From Mesorhizobium sp. STM 4661 (GTDB lineage Bacteria > Pseudomonadota > Alphaproteobacteria > Rhizobiales > Rhizobiaceae): a stretch of 64,000 nt of DNA. A program made the translations under genes and the position numbers. A model generated the notes under the pieces. That model made no database searches. It saw only the letters and a list, made by a program, of their open reading frames with translations, and was not told where the DNA came from. The DNA lies in NCBI RefSeq assembly GCF_000359125.1, contig NZ_CAAF010000085.1, positions 1-64,000 on the forward strand, given 5' to 3'. This document shows, piece after piece, positions 16,963 through 25,596 of this stretch (positions are counted from its first letter, which is position 1; each line of letters starts with the position of its first letter).

Positions 16963-19068
16963 CTATTCGGCGGCTTCGAGGGATCCCGGCGAGCCGGCGT
17001 CATCCCCGGTCAGGTAGGCCGGCAGGTTGGCTTCATCGTCGATCTCGCCGGATGTTGCATCTATGTCGCCGTCAGCCTCCGCCGTGACGTCCTCGGGGCT
17101 GCGGAGTGGCTCGGGCAGCCAGTTCGATCCTTCGAGAAGCCGGGCGGCCTCGCGGGCCATGTCCTGCTTCTTCAGGTGATCGATCAGCTGCGCGGATTCC
17201 TCGCCGCGAGCCTCCCGGACCGCCTGAAGGATGCGGGTCTTGGTCACCTTGCCGAGATAGTTGTCGACCGTCGGCGTCCAGCCGGCGGAGACCATGTCGA
17301 ACTGCAATGTGCTGGCGAGCACATCGGCATGGGCGAGAGCTTGCGGCCGGCGGTTCCACTTCTCGTTCACCGCATTGACCGAAAGGCTGACGCAATGCGC
17401 GAACAGCGCCTTGCGGCTCGCCTCATCGAGACCGAGCAGGAAGTCCCAGAAGTCCTTGCGGTCCTCGGGAAGGTCCCTGCCCCACGCCTGATGGCGCTCG
17501 GCGATCTCCTTCGCCCATGGCGTCTCTCGGAGATCCTTCACCCCTGGGAAACCGTTGGTCTTCAGGCTGACCTCAAGACAGGTCTCCGATGAGAAATGAT
17601 GGAACGTCTGCAGCACGAAGGCGTGCAGCGCGGCAACGAAGGCGATGCCGGGCTCGGACGCAAGCGTATTGCGCAACGCCAGCGTGCGCTGGGCGGTCAG
17701 CTCATAGATCAGCGAATCCGAAAGTGGCTTGATGCCGTCATCCTCGCTGTCGTCGTCGCCTCCTGTCGCAGGCTTGCCGTTGACCATGACACCGTTGACG
17801 CCATGATAATGGCCGTCGGCGTCGTCATCATCATCGGTTTCGCCACCGATGCCTTCATCGCCGGCAGCGGCTCCAGCCTTCGGCTCGTCCTCGGGACGAA
17901 CAAAGCCGCGCTCGATCGCAAGCCTGCCACTGACGCCGAGCGTGACGAATACGCCGGCGATCCTGACCTGCTCCGGATCGTAGACTTCCGGCCGATCGTT
18001 CAGCGCGTCGATTTCCCCGCCGAGCTGCTCGATCTTGTTTTCGACCGCCTCGTCGTAATCCTCGGCTTCGGCATACTCGGCGTCGAGCTTGTCATACTCG
18101 GCCTGCAGGGCGTCGAGCTTCTCGATCTCCTCCGCCGTCATCTCGCGCAGCTCACCATAGAATCGGCGCATGCCCGATGCGTGTCCGTAGGGCAGGCTGA
18201 TCGCGGCCTCGACCCACTTCCAGCCATCGGCGCGGATCGCCTCGGCGTCGACCTTCAGCTTTTCGAAGACCAGTTGCTCGAGAAGTGCCGCATCCTGGAA
18301 CCAGCCGCCCTCATCCTCATCGAACAGGTCACGCATGATGACGCCGCCCGCAACCTCGTAGGCTTCGGCGCCGACATAGATCGCCCGGCGATCGTCGGCC
18401 CGCACCGTGGTTTCGGTAAGCAGGCGCCTGATGTAGTAGGGCTCGTCCATATGGGACTTCGAGACGCGTTCCCAGACCTGCTCCTGCCGCACGTGGTCCT
18501 CGGAGACGGAGAACGCCTCGAGCTGGTCGAGCCTGATTTCGCCCTTCTCATAGATATCGAGGAGCTTCGATGAGACAGCGGCGAGCTTGAGGCGCTGCTT
18601 CACGAAGGTGGGCGAGACGAAGAAGCGGGCGGCGATCTCCGAGGTGTCGAGTCCCTGATCGCTCAGGGTCTTGAAGGCCCGGAACTGATCCATGGGGTGG
18701 AGTTCCTCGCGCTGGGTGTTTTCGGCGAGCGAATCCTCCTCCGCGGACGTCGTCTCCGCGCGATTGACGACACAGGGCGTCGGTTGCGTCTTCGCCATGC
18801 GCTTTTGCTTGATTAGCAGCTCGATCGCCTTGTAACGGCGACCGCCGGCCGGTGCGTCGAAGCGGCCGGTCTCCTGCCCATCCGCATCTCGAATGGGGCG
18901 GACATTCAGGCTTTGAAGCAGTCCGCGATGAGCGATATCCTCGGCAAGCTGCTCGATCGTGACGCCGTTCTTGATGCTACGAACATTTTTCTGCGACAAT
19001 TCGATCTTGTCGAAGGGGATGTTCTCCGCCTGATTGAGGGTGATTTTCTGAATGGCGGTTTTTGCCAT
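16963..19068 (-). CDS. Large ParB/RepB/Spo0J-family protein
   Basis: A 701-residue protein with a ParB-type nuclease/CTPase-like N-terminal domain: NVRSIKNGVTIEQLAEDI, then GGRRYKA at about 75-81, then ENTQREELHPMDQ at about 117-129. A KorB-like helix-turn-helix follows (about 141-162). The rest is long, with a charged coiled region near 330-390 and a very acidic linker (GGETDDDDDADG). Such enlarged ParB relatives are common on plasmids beside ardC and probably act in regulation or transfer, since the replicon already has repB for partition; that is inference. CAGGAGA precedes the ATG at 19068. Confidence 0.8.
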   Translation of the reverse strand: MAKTAIQKITLNQAENIPFDKIELSQKNVRSIKNGVTIEQLAEDIAHRGLLQSLNVRPIRDADGQETGRFDAPAGGRRYKAIELLIKQKRMAKTQPTPCVVNRAETTSAEEDSLAENTQREELHPMDQFRAFKTLSDQGLDTSEIAARFFVSPTFVKQRLKLAAVSSKLLDIYEKGEIRLDQLEAFSVSEDHVRQEQVWERVSKSHMDEPYYIRRLLTETTVRADDRRAIYVGAEAYEVAGGVIMRDLFDEDEGGWFQDAALLEQLVFEKLKVDAEAIRADGWKWVEAAISLPYGHASGMRRFYGELREMTAEEIEKLDALQAEYDKLDAEYAEAEDYDEAVENKIEQLGGEIDALNDRPEVYDPEQVRIAGVFVTLGVSGRLAIERGFVRPEDEPKAGAAAGDEGIGGETDDDDDADGHYHGVNGVMVNGKPATGGDDDSEDDGIKPLSDSLIYELTAQRTLALRNTLASEPGIAFVAALHAFVLQTFHHFSSETCLEVSLKTNGFPGVKDLRETPWAKEIAERHQAWGRDLPEDRKDFWDFLLGLDEASRKALFAHCVSLSVNAVNEKWNRRPQALAHADVLASTLQFDMVSAGWTPTVDNYLGKVTKTRILQAVREARGEESAQLIDHLKKQDMAREAARLLEGSNWLPEPLRSPEDVTAEADGDIDATSGEIDDEANLPAYLTGDDAGSPGSLEAAE

Positions 19069-19233
19069 GGTCAGTGTCTCCTGGACGGGCGGCCCGGGGC
19101 CACTCCCCGAACCTCCAGGCCCGTCCGGAAACCTTCCCGCCCCCCTCCTCCTCTCTTGGCCTGCCACGCCGCCTCGGCCGTCGAGCTGAAGATCAATCAG
19201 GCCGCGGCTCTCGTCCGACAGCCGTCACGAAGG

Positions 19234-19437
19234 TCAACGGTCCGGCTCGCGGATTTCGACATGGCCGACGCGGCGCATTGCCGCCAGCATGTTGGCGTGG
19301 TCCATCAGGATGTGAATCACCGCCTGCCTGTCGACCGTGACGGTTTTGCTCGTGCTGCGTGTGCGGTCATGCCTGGCATGGAGGTCCTCGAATTCCTCCA
19401 TCGTGGTGTAGAGTTTTAGAAGCGGGCGCGGGCTCAT
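19234..19437 (-). CDS. Small conserved hypothetical protein
   Basis: A 67-residue product starting MSPRPLLKLYTTMEEFEDLH, with no known domain. Its ATG overlaps the stop of the upstream 19434-19832 gene by four bases, indicating coupling. The length and overlap support a real gene, but nothing in the sequence points to a role. Confidence 0.5.
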   Translation of the reverse strand: MSPRPLLKLYTTMEEFEDLHARHDRTRSTSKTVTVDRQAVIHILMDHANMLAAMRRVGHVEIREPDR

Positions 19438-19832
19438 GACAGGTGCTGCCGGCATTTCGCCCAATCCGCTTCGTCAATGGGCGTGAACCTGACCTCGGCG
19501 CCCTTATGCTTGTATGCGACCATCACGACGGCAAGCGGAGCATAGGACAGTGCGTGCCATGGCTCGGGACCCGGGTCATGGCCGACGGCGACCATGGGTC
19601 CGTGGAACGCGAGCTCGATCAATACTCCGAAATCCATTTTACGCGCGTCGATGACGGGCAGGCCTTCGTGCAGACAGGCGAAATAGATCTCGTCGCAATC
19701 ATAGCCCGAAAGGGTCGCGCCGCGAGCGTAGTGCAAGCAGTAGCCACCGCGGCCTAGGAACAAGTAGCCGCCGGGTACCGACAGGGCTTGCTCTATATAT
19801 TGGTCGTAGCAGATCTGGGTCCTCGTAGTCAT
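19434..19832 (-). CDS. Conserved hypothetical plasmid protein
   Basis: A 132-residue protein of unknown function, with strands and Gly-rich turns (SVPGGYLFLGRGGYCLHYARG) and an acidic middle. The ATG at 19832 follows ACGGAG by nine bases. It forms a coupled pair with the following 67-residue gene. No signal or membrane segment is seen. Confidence 0.55.
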   Translation of the reverse strand: MTTRTQICYDQYIEQALSVPGGYLFLGRGGYCLHYARGATLSGYDCDEIYFACLHEGLPVIDARKMDFGVLIELAFHGPMVAVGHDPGPEPWHALSYAPLAVVMVAYKHKGAEVRFTPIDEADWAKCRQHLS

Positions 19833-19953
19833 GAGCGTGGTCTCCGTAACGGCCGGAGGGAACCCTTCCCTCCTGTCGACTGCGCCGTCACGGCGCAAAC
19901 CGCCACCCTCGGGCGAGGACGACGGTCGTTGATCGGATAGAGAGATAACCGGA

Positions 19954-20747
19954 TCAGCCGCGGAGCGTGCGAGCAGCCCGTTCGGCACGATCCTCGCACG
20001 CAAAACTGCTGGCGATCTCCAGCGCGACCATGCGCCGGTAGAGTTCATGGCTCTCCGGCTGCCTTGCCGCGGCAACCAGGCCATTCAAGCTGGACATGAT
20101 GCAGAAGCGACACGAGACCTGGACATTCCATGGCAGCGATAGGCGGGGTGAGGTTGCATGCCGTGGGCGTCAATGCAGGCGAAAACGTCGCTTTCGCTCC
20201 AGTCGAGCATCGGACGCCAGGTTCAAATGCGTCCGTCCGATCGGCTTCGGCGATCGGCGCCTTGGCGCGCCGCCGGCTCTCCGCGCGGCGAACGCCGGTG
20301 ACGCTGATGATGGTCTGGTCCCGAAAACGGCACTTTGATTCGCGGCTGATAGGTTGGGTCTTGAGTTCCGATGTGCAGAACCGCAACGCCGGTGTGCTCC
20401 AGCAGGGAACGAGCGTGACGGCGCTGAGCTCCTGATAGCGTGTGCCGAGGAGTGCCATTGGCTTTCCCAGCGATCCATCAGGTCGCCACTTTGGCGCCGG
20501 ACGACGATCAGTTCGGCATCAAGATGAGTCGACCGACTCTGGCAAGTTTCGAGCGAAGCGGTCCATTCGAAGGAACCGAGATCCGCGTGGATCAGCACAC
20601 GGTCCGGCGTACTCTGCAGAATTGAGGAAATCGAAGGTGGCAAGAGCGGTCGCCTGGCTGTTCCTTGCCGCCCAAAACGCCAATCGCCACCGGAGAGTTC
20701 GCGGCGATGAGATCGCGGATTTGCGGAGTGGTGGCGATCGGCATCAT
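19954..20747 (-). pseudogene. PAPS reductase-like (PP-loop ATPase family) pseudogene
   Basis: Pieces of one protein in several frames match the phosphoadenosine phosphosulfate reductase-like family. The start at 20747 (MPIATTPQIRDLIAANSPVA) overlaps the ardC stop. The expected PP-loop SGGKDS reads LGGKEQP and is broken by an inserted base. The chain then continues as RVLIHADLGSFEWTASLE, LMDRWESQW, ALLGTRYQELSA, ALRFCTSELKTQPIS, IISVTGVRRAESRRRAKAP and finally RRMVALEIASSFACEDRAERA, ending at 19954. At least four frame changes and a damaged nucleotide loop mean it is not functional as read. Confidence 0.65.
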
Positions 20748-21646
20748 GCGGCCTTTGCCTTGCTCGCCGCAGCTGTTCCCTGCTGCGCGTGCATCCAGTC
20801 TGCCGCTTGCTCTGCCTTGCTGGCCGCGGTGACGATCGCGCGCTTCTCGTCTTGCAGCGCTTTCACCCAGGACGAGACATAGGCTGCATGATCTTCGCGC
20901 GGGCAGCAGGCGAGACCGAGATCCGCCATGACGAACGCCGCCGTCAGCTCGGCGACGATCTCCTCGAGCGCGACCTCATGCCTTGCCAGTCGCTTGTCGA
21001 ATTTTCTGTCCAGACGATGCTTCGCGCCGGAGGCGTGCGCGGCCTCGTGGAAACGCACGCTGTAATGAGATGCAACGTCTCGGAACGACCTGAAAACTGG
21101 CACATGCACCCGATCAGCCGAAGGCAAATAATAGGCTTCATTGCCCCCGTAGACGGTGTTGATGCCAAGGTTTGCATAGAATGCATCGGCATGCGCGATG
21201 CGTTCTTCCTCTGAGCGAGCCACTGTAGGTTCGGGCTCATAACCATCGACCTGCGCGCAGTTGAACACCGAATAGCCGCGGGCAAATAAACGTCGACGTT
21301 CACCAGCATCGCCAGTTTTGTCGCATTCTTCATCAGTATTGTCGCCGATCTGCCCCCAGAAGACGACGGTCGTAGCCTTCTCGCCTTTGCGCACCTGGGC
21401 GCCAAGGGCCTGCCACTGACGGTATGTTCCCCACAGGCCGTTAGGATATCCAGAACTCTGTGCCGCCGCCCATAGGGCCAGCGTGTTCACGCCACGGTAC
21501 GCTTTACCGGACGCAACGTTTATCGGGCGGACGGTAGCCGTCCCTTCATGATGCCAGGGCATTACAAACTCACCGGCGCCGGCCTCGATCGCCGCGATGA
21601 TCTGGTTGGTTATACGTGCATAAATGTCGGCTCGGTCGCTGGACAT
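20744..21646 (-). CDS. ardC: Antirestriction protein ArdC family
   Basis: A 300-residue protein with the two ArdC parts. The N-terminal ssDNA-binding domain (about 1-130) contains WHHEGTATVRPINVASGKAYRG and NTLALW, and later KGEKATTVVFWG. The C-terminal zinc metallopeptidase-like domain shows HEAAH at about 200-204. ArdC protects incoming single-stranded plasmid DNA and counters restriction. The ATG at 21646 follows GGAG by about eight bases, and copy F of the leader repeat lies upstream. It overlaps the following PAPS reductase-like pseudogene by four bases. Confidence 0.9.
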   Translation of the reverse strand: MSSDRADIYARITNQIIAAIEAGAGEFVMPWHHEGTATVRPINVASGKAYRGVNTLALWAAAQSSGYPNGLWGTYRQWQALGAQVRKGEKATTVVFWGQIGDNTDEECDKTGDAGERRRLFARGYSVFNCAQVDGYEPEPTVARSEEERIAHADAFYANLGINTVYGGNEAYYLPSADRVHVPVFRSFRDVASHYSVRFHEAAHASGAKHRLDRKFDKRLARHEVALEEIVAELTAAFVMADLGLACCPREDHAAYVSSWVKALQDEKRAIVTAASKAEQAADWMHAQQGTAAASKAKAA

Positions 21647-21707
21647 GCGGAAAGCTCCGTGACGAGCGGCCAGAAACTCTCTCCGGCCTCCCAACTCATC
21701 ACGGCTA

Positions 21708-21720
21708 CCCGGCCCGGCTC
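21708..21720 (-). repeat. GC-rich leader repeat, copy F
   Basis: The 13 bases CCCGGCCCGGCTC are identical to the first half of copy A at 5649-5661. They lie about 62 bases upstream of the ardC start. Confidence 0.5.
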
Positions 21721-21840
21721 TCCCCTCGCTCCGCGCCAGCGCCGCCGCCGCCGTCTGACCTTTGTTGCGGGCCATGACGGCGCGCCACTCGCCATGTTCA
21801 TAGCCGCCAATCAGCCGCTTCATCGCTTCTGGCGCGCAAG

Positions 21841-21868
21841 AAAAAGGCCGGGCTTGCGGCACCCGGCC
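21841..21868 (-). terminator. Terminator-like hairpin upstream of ardC
   Basis: On the minus strand GGCCGGG and CCCGGCC form a seven-pair stem with a nine-base loop, followed by five T residues. No gene lies within 200 bases upstream on this strand, so it may end a short leader or small RNA, or insulate ardC. Confidence 0.5.
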
Positions 21869-22081
21869 AAGCAAGAGGTCAAAAACCTCCAGAGGGGAAC
21901 GCGCCGGACGCACTGGGAGGAGAACGCCCGACGCACGCTGGCATATAGGTCAGCAAGGATGACATCTCAACGACATGGCAGTAGACCACGGGCCTGATCA
22001 TCTTGGTGCACTGAAGCTTGCGAGCCCGAGCGCTTGCCGGAAACTCATTTTTTGCCGACAGGCGCTCCGGAGTGATCATCC

Positions 22082-22705
22082 GTGTGTTATACGGCTTCGA
22101 TGGCTATAGGTTTGATGTTGCGCCGGCGCTGGCTGCCGGAAAAGAGCTTTCCATCCTATGCGTATCTGCCGGGCAGGCAACCGCATCCGGTGCGCGATCC
22201 TGCGGGACACAGCTACAATAGCGAAGCCATGCTGTCGGCGGCAGAGGTCTCGCTTTGTTCAGACACATTCCTCTGGGGTCTCGACCTCTTCAACCACGGC
22301 TATTACTGGGAAGCCCATGAGGCTTGGGAAGGTCTGTGGCAAGTTGCAGATCGAGGCGCTCCGCTTCGGACGCTCTTCAAGGGATTGATACTGTTATCGG
22401 CGGCCGGCGTGAAGATCCGCGAGGGTAAGCAGGCGGCTGCAGTGCGTCATGCCGGACGCGCCGCGGCGCTCCTTCGTCGGCTGATGAACACGGCCGATCA
22501 TTTCTTCGAGCGTGCGCTCGGCATGTCACCCGCAGCGCTCGCTGAACACGCCGAAGCCGCGGCAAGGACCCCGGCAGCCCTCCAGGCGACAGCGCTCGGT
22601 CAGCCCCAACCCGTGTTTGACTTCATTCTCGGACCAAATTCCGGCGGAAGACCGATCAGCTCGCAAAAAAGACAAACAGTCATCCGTAGAAGACGCCAGG
22701 AATAG
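22082..22705 (+). CDS. DUF309 domain protein
   Basis: Up to 207 residues. The N-terminal part (LPEKSFPSYAYLPGRQPHPVRD, then GHSYN) and the DUF309 core (NHGYYWEAHEAWEGLW, then FKGLILLSAAGVKIREGK) are both typical of the family, which is a small helical domain of unknown role. No strong ribosome site is seen; ATGs at 22082, 22100 and 22115 are all possible. The C-terminal 30 residues are basic and unlike the family, so the end may have been altered. Confidence 0.7.
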   Translation: MCYTASMAIGLMLRRRWLPEKSFPSYAYLPGRQPHPVRDPAGHSYNSEAMLSAAEVSLCSDTFLWGLDLFNHGYYWEAHEAWEGLWQVADRGAPLRTLFKGLILLSAAGVKIREGKQAAAVRHAGRAAALLRRLMNTADHFFERALGMSPAALAEHAEAAARTPAALQATALGQPQPVFDFILGPNSGGRPISSQKRQTVIRRRRQE

Positions 22706-22984
22706 ACTCGTCACCGACGAACGAATGCCAGGTTCCATTCACCTGGCCGTGTTTTCATGGTGCGCGGAATTTCGTCATGTTGTTTTCCGAACTACAAAAG
22801 CTCAAGACGGCACGGCTGCACATCGGTTCCGGCGCATAGCAGCCGAACGAGCACCGCGGCCGACGCGTATCAGCATTAGCTTATGCCGATACTTATGCTG
22901 CCGAGACATTTATTGCTTTCAGCGACCGCCACCAATATGTAGCAGGACTTCGCCCGCTGTCTTTCAAGCCACCCGGAGAGTTTC

Positions 22985-23449
22985 ATGACAGAAGAAGCCG
23001 ATCACAATCTCGACAGCCTCATCGAGCTTACCGCCGATGTCGTCTCAGCCTATGTCTCGAATAATCCAATCCCGGTGGGCGATCTCCCCGCCCTGATCGG
23101 CCAAGTACACTCGGCTTTGAAAAGCACCGCTGGAGGCGTCTCCGTAGCAGAGCCGGAGGCTCTCAAGCCTGCGGTCCCGATCAAGAAGTCGGTGATGGCG
23201 GATTACATCATCTGCCTTGAAGACGGGAAGAAATTCAAATCGTTAAAGCGCCATCTCTCCACCCGCTATGGGCTGACCCCGGACGAATATCGCGCCAAAT
23301 GGGGCTTGGCGATGGATTATCCGATGGTCGCGCCGAATTACGCCGCTGCACGCTCGGCGTTGGCCAAGACCATGGGGCTCGGCCGCAAACCGAAAGAATC
23401 GGCAACGCCGGCGCCGGCGAAGCGAACCCGCAAGAAGGTGGCAGCCTAA
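22985..23449 (+). CDS. mucR: Ros/MucR-family transcriptional regulator with degenerate zinc finger
   Basis: A 154-residue regulator matching MucR/Ros over its length: an N-terminal oligomerisation region (LTADVVSAYVSNNPIPVGDLP), the finger region (YIICLEDGKKFKSLKRHL), then LTPDEYRAKWGL and DYPMVAPNYAAARS. Only Cys77 and His90 of the Cys2His2 set are clear. The second Cys position holds Asp80, and the final His region reads RYGL. Asp at this position is also known from Mesorhizobium MucR relatives. GGAG stands just before the ATG. It probably represses AT-rich or horizontally acquired promoters. Confidence 0.85.
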   Translation: MTEEADHNLDSLIELTADVVSAYVSNNPIPVGDLPALIGQVHSALKSTAGGVSVAEPEALKPAVPIKKSVMADYIICLEDGKKFKSLKRHLSTRYGLTPDEYRAKWGLAMDYPMVAPNYAAARSALAKTMGLGRKPKESATPAPAKRTRKKVAA

Positions 23450-23515
23450 CTTTATCTCTCGAGGGTCGTTCTGGAGCGCCCAGCTGCTACCGGGCATGAT
23501 CTGCGCAGAAAGAGG

Positions 23516-23541
23516 AAAAGGCGGGGACCAATCCCCGCCTT
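23516..23541 (-). terminator. Rho-independent terminator of cspA
   Basis: A nine-pair perfect stem, AAGGCGGGG with CCCCGCCTT, has a six-base loop and is followed on the minus strand by TTTTCC. It lies 42 bases past the cspA stop and could also stop mucR transcripts. Confidence 0.75.
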
Positions 23542-23582
23542 ACCTCGCGTCCATTCACTGTTGCCGGGACGCAGGCGAAAAT

Positions 23583-23795
23583 TCAGCCAGCTTTGCTGAG
23601 GCTGCCGGCAGAGGACTTGCCAGTACGGCGGTCCTGTTCGATCTCGTAGTTGATCTTCTGGCCGTCATTCAGCGTCGAGAGGCCCGCGCGTTCGACAGCG
23701 GAAATGTGGACGAAAACATCCTGACCGCCATTGTCGGGCTGGATAAATCCAAATCCCTTGGTGCTGTTGAACCACTTCACGGTTCCGGTCGCCAT
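23583..23795 (-). CDS. cspA: Cold-shock domain protein
   Basis: A 70-residue cold-shock protein with both RNA-binding motifs, KGFGFI and VFVHI, in the order MATGTVKWFNSTKGFGFIQP, DVFVHISAVERAGL. It binds single-stranded RNA and acts as an RNA chaperone. AGAGGA lies eight bases upstream of the ATG at 23795. A clear terminator follows. It is a stand-alone gene convergent with mucR. Confidence 0.92.
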   Translation of the reverse strand: MATGTVKWFNSTKGFGFIQPDNGGQDVFVHISAVERAGLSTLNDGQKINYEIEQDRRTGKSSAGSLSKAG

Positions 23796-24035
23796 ATCTG
23801 TGCATTCCTCTGTGACAACTGCGACGTGGACTTGGCCGTTAAGCCAGTCCGGTTCATTTCGAGACTGGGAGTTAAACGCAGCAGAAGCGAAAATTGCAAG
23901 ACCCCACACTCGATCGGCCGGTGGTGCGGGTCGCACATGACGAGTATGCTCTCTACCGCCTACCGCGGCGCCCCAACTGTCGGCGCAAGTCCAAGGCTCC
24001 TTCACCGATCGTGCGCTGATGGGCACCGATCAGCC

Positions 24036-24465
24036 TTACGCGGAGCGTGGCGTGCTCCTGTGCGCTTGGCTTGTCGCAATGGCGATAAACCGTCGCTTGA
24101 CCGCTGCAAACAGCGCTGGCGGCAACGGCCCGTAATAGCCGCTCTCCGTGTCCAGCGGCCGGATATCGGGGCCCGGCCAGGCGAACCGGTTGCTTTCCGT
24201 CAAAACGATCCACGACCGCTCGCCGTCGAGCCGCAAGCGCAACTTGACCGCAGCCGGGATTTCGATGGCATTGGCGGGATCAGAGGGCGGTGTGCGTGAT
24301 CGGCAGGACTCGGACAATCGGCGAGCCGTCCTCCTGCATGGCGACCAGCGCTAGCACTAGGCAGGGCCGGTCCTTGTCGCCTTCCTCGCGGCCTTCGCGA
24401 TGTTGCCAATGCCAGAGATATGAATAACGAAAGACGTGGCCGACCTTGATTTCAGCCGGCAGCAT
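24036..24465 (-). pseudogene. PemK/MazF-like toxin, frameshifted
   Basis: The start at 24465 reads MLPAEIKVGHVFRYSYLW and continues through DRPCLVLALV and VRVLPITHT, as expected of MazF/PemK-type RNases, and then stops. The rest (PPSDPANAIEIPAAVK, then ERSWIVLTESNRFAWPGPD) is in another frame and runs to 24036. One indel near 24286-24296 separates the parts. If real, the toxin is inactive and only the antitoxin remains. The start overlaps the antitoxin gene by 14 bases. Confidence 0.7.
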
Positions 24466-24745
24466 TTTTTGCCGTCAGACCTTTTGCCGGAAGGAGTTCG
24501 TCGTTGAGATGGTCAAGACCCGGCTCCATTTCGGCGGCTTCGACCGCGGCGATTTCGTCTCCGCTGAGCTCTGCCGTGAGCTCCACCCGCCGGTCCCGCT
24601 TGGAGAGCCGGACGAAATCCTCGTAAGCCAGCAGCACGGTGCGCGGCCGGCCGTTCTTGGTGATGATGACCGGGTCGCGAACCGCGGCATCCTGATAGGC
24701 GCCGAAGTTTTTCGAGACGGCGGCGGCGGTGACGGTAGTGGTCAT
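24452..24745 (-). CDS. Phd/YefM-type antitoxin
   Basis: A 97-residue antitoxin: MTTTVTAAAVSKNFGAYQDAA, then PVIITKNGRPRTVLLAYEDFVRL, the usual Phd/YefM DNA-binding half. An acidic C-terminal tail follows (LTAELSGDEIAAVEAAEMEPG) that would wrap the toxin. It would neutralise the PemK/MazF-like product and repress the operon. AAAGGAG precedes the ATG at 24745 by nine bases. The toxin gene overlaps its 3' end. Confidence 0.8.
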   Translation of the reverse strand: MTTTVTAAAVSKNFGAYQDAAVRDPVIITKNGRPRTVLLAYEDFVRLSKRDRRVELTAELSGDEIAAVEAAEMEPGLDHLNDELLPAKGLTAKNAAG

Positions 24746-25222
24746 CGGCAGGACTCCTTTCTTCCGGAATATACGGGCTTTCCGGGCTTTCCACAAGTAT
24801 CGACGGGTCCGCGAAAACGAGGCAGTGATAGGCAGTTTGCCAACACCCGGAAGGCTGAGGCCGTCGTGTAACAGGCCGAGAGTATGTGGCATCCGCGCCC
24901 GGACGAAGAGCGGAAACGTCACTGGAGAGAAGCGGAAGCCAGCCGCCGACAAGGCTGATTGACTGACGCGTCCCCAGCCGTTCTCTAGGGAACACTACTG
25001 CCCGCACAAAGACGGCCCTTGTGCACTATTACGACACCGATTCACGGTAGCGCCTTGGCAGTAAGCGCCCACTCTTCCACCTTCCAAAGGCCGATCAAGT
25101 CCAAGGACCCGACGCCTCCTTCCGGCTCGGGATCTGTTTCTATGGGACCGAGCGTCACCGTCCTGCTTCCTTGATCCCTTGCCTTCCCCTACAATCTCTT
25201 CCGGACACAGAGGAGTTCCGCC
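24746..25222. other. Stretch without a recognisable gene
   Basis: This 477-base gap lies between the divergent antitoxin gene and the DUF6494 gene. It must hold their promoters. No frame with a good ribosome site, hairpin or repeat stands out. Confidence 0.4.
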
Positions 25223-25426
25223 ATGAGCGAAGACGCCTTCAACATGTCGATCCGCAAGTTCCTAAAGGAAGTCGGCGTCACCTCCCAGCGCAAGATCGAG
25301 GAGACGGTGCGCGAAGGGCAAATCGGCGGCGAGAAGAAGAAGAAGAAGTTGAACGTCCGCATGACGCTGACGGCGGAAGGTACCAGCCTCAACCACGTAG
25401 TGGACGGCGAGATCGAACTTCCATAA
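25223..25426 (+). CDS. DUF6494 family protein
   Basis: A 67-residue protein with the DUF6494 pattern: MSEDAFNMSIRKFLKEVGVTSQR, a Glu/Lys-rich centre and LNVRMTLTAEG near the end. The function is unknown; relatives are common in alphaproteobacterial genomes. GAGGAG is about seven bases before the ATG. Confidence 0.8.
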   Translation: MSEDAFNMSIRKFLKEVGVTSQRKIEETVREGQIGGEKKKKKLNVRMTLTAEGTSLNHVVDGEIELP

Positions 25427-25596
25427 GCCAGGCGAAACGTCCGACGCGGCCGAAAGCGTCGAGACGGACTAGCAGTGGAATGGGGTCTGGTCGGATCCAC
25501 GCAGTGCCGCTCACCGCACTCTTGGCTATCGACCCGACTGCTGCAGTTCGAATACAAGGAAAACCAGGGCCATCGACCTGTTGCGGACTGCGCCGC

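Noticed and set aside
17596..18573. Plus-strand open frame of 325 codons
   Set aside because: Antisense to the parB-like gene; reads as hydrophobic low-complexity sequence without a ribosome site.
1..21646. Conjugative transfer origin
   Set aside because: The gene content suggests a leading region, but no nic-like site, relaxase or tra gene could be identified, so oriT is not called.
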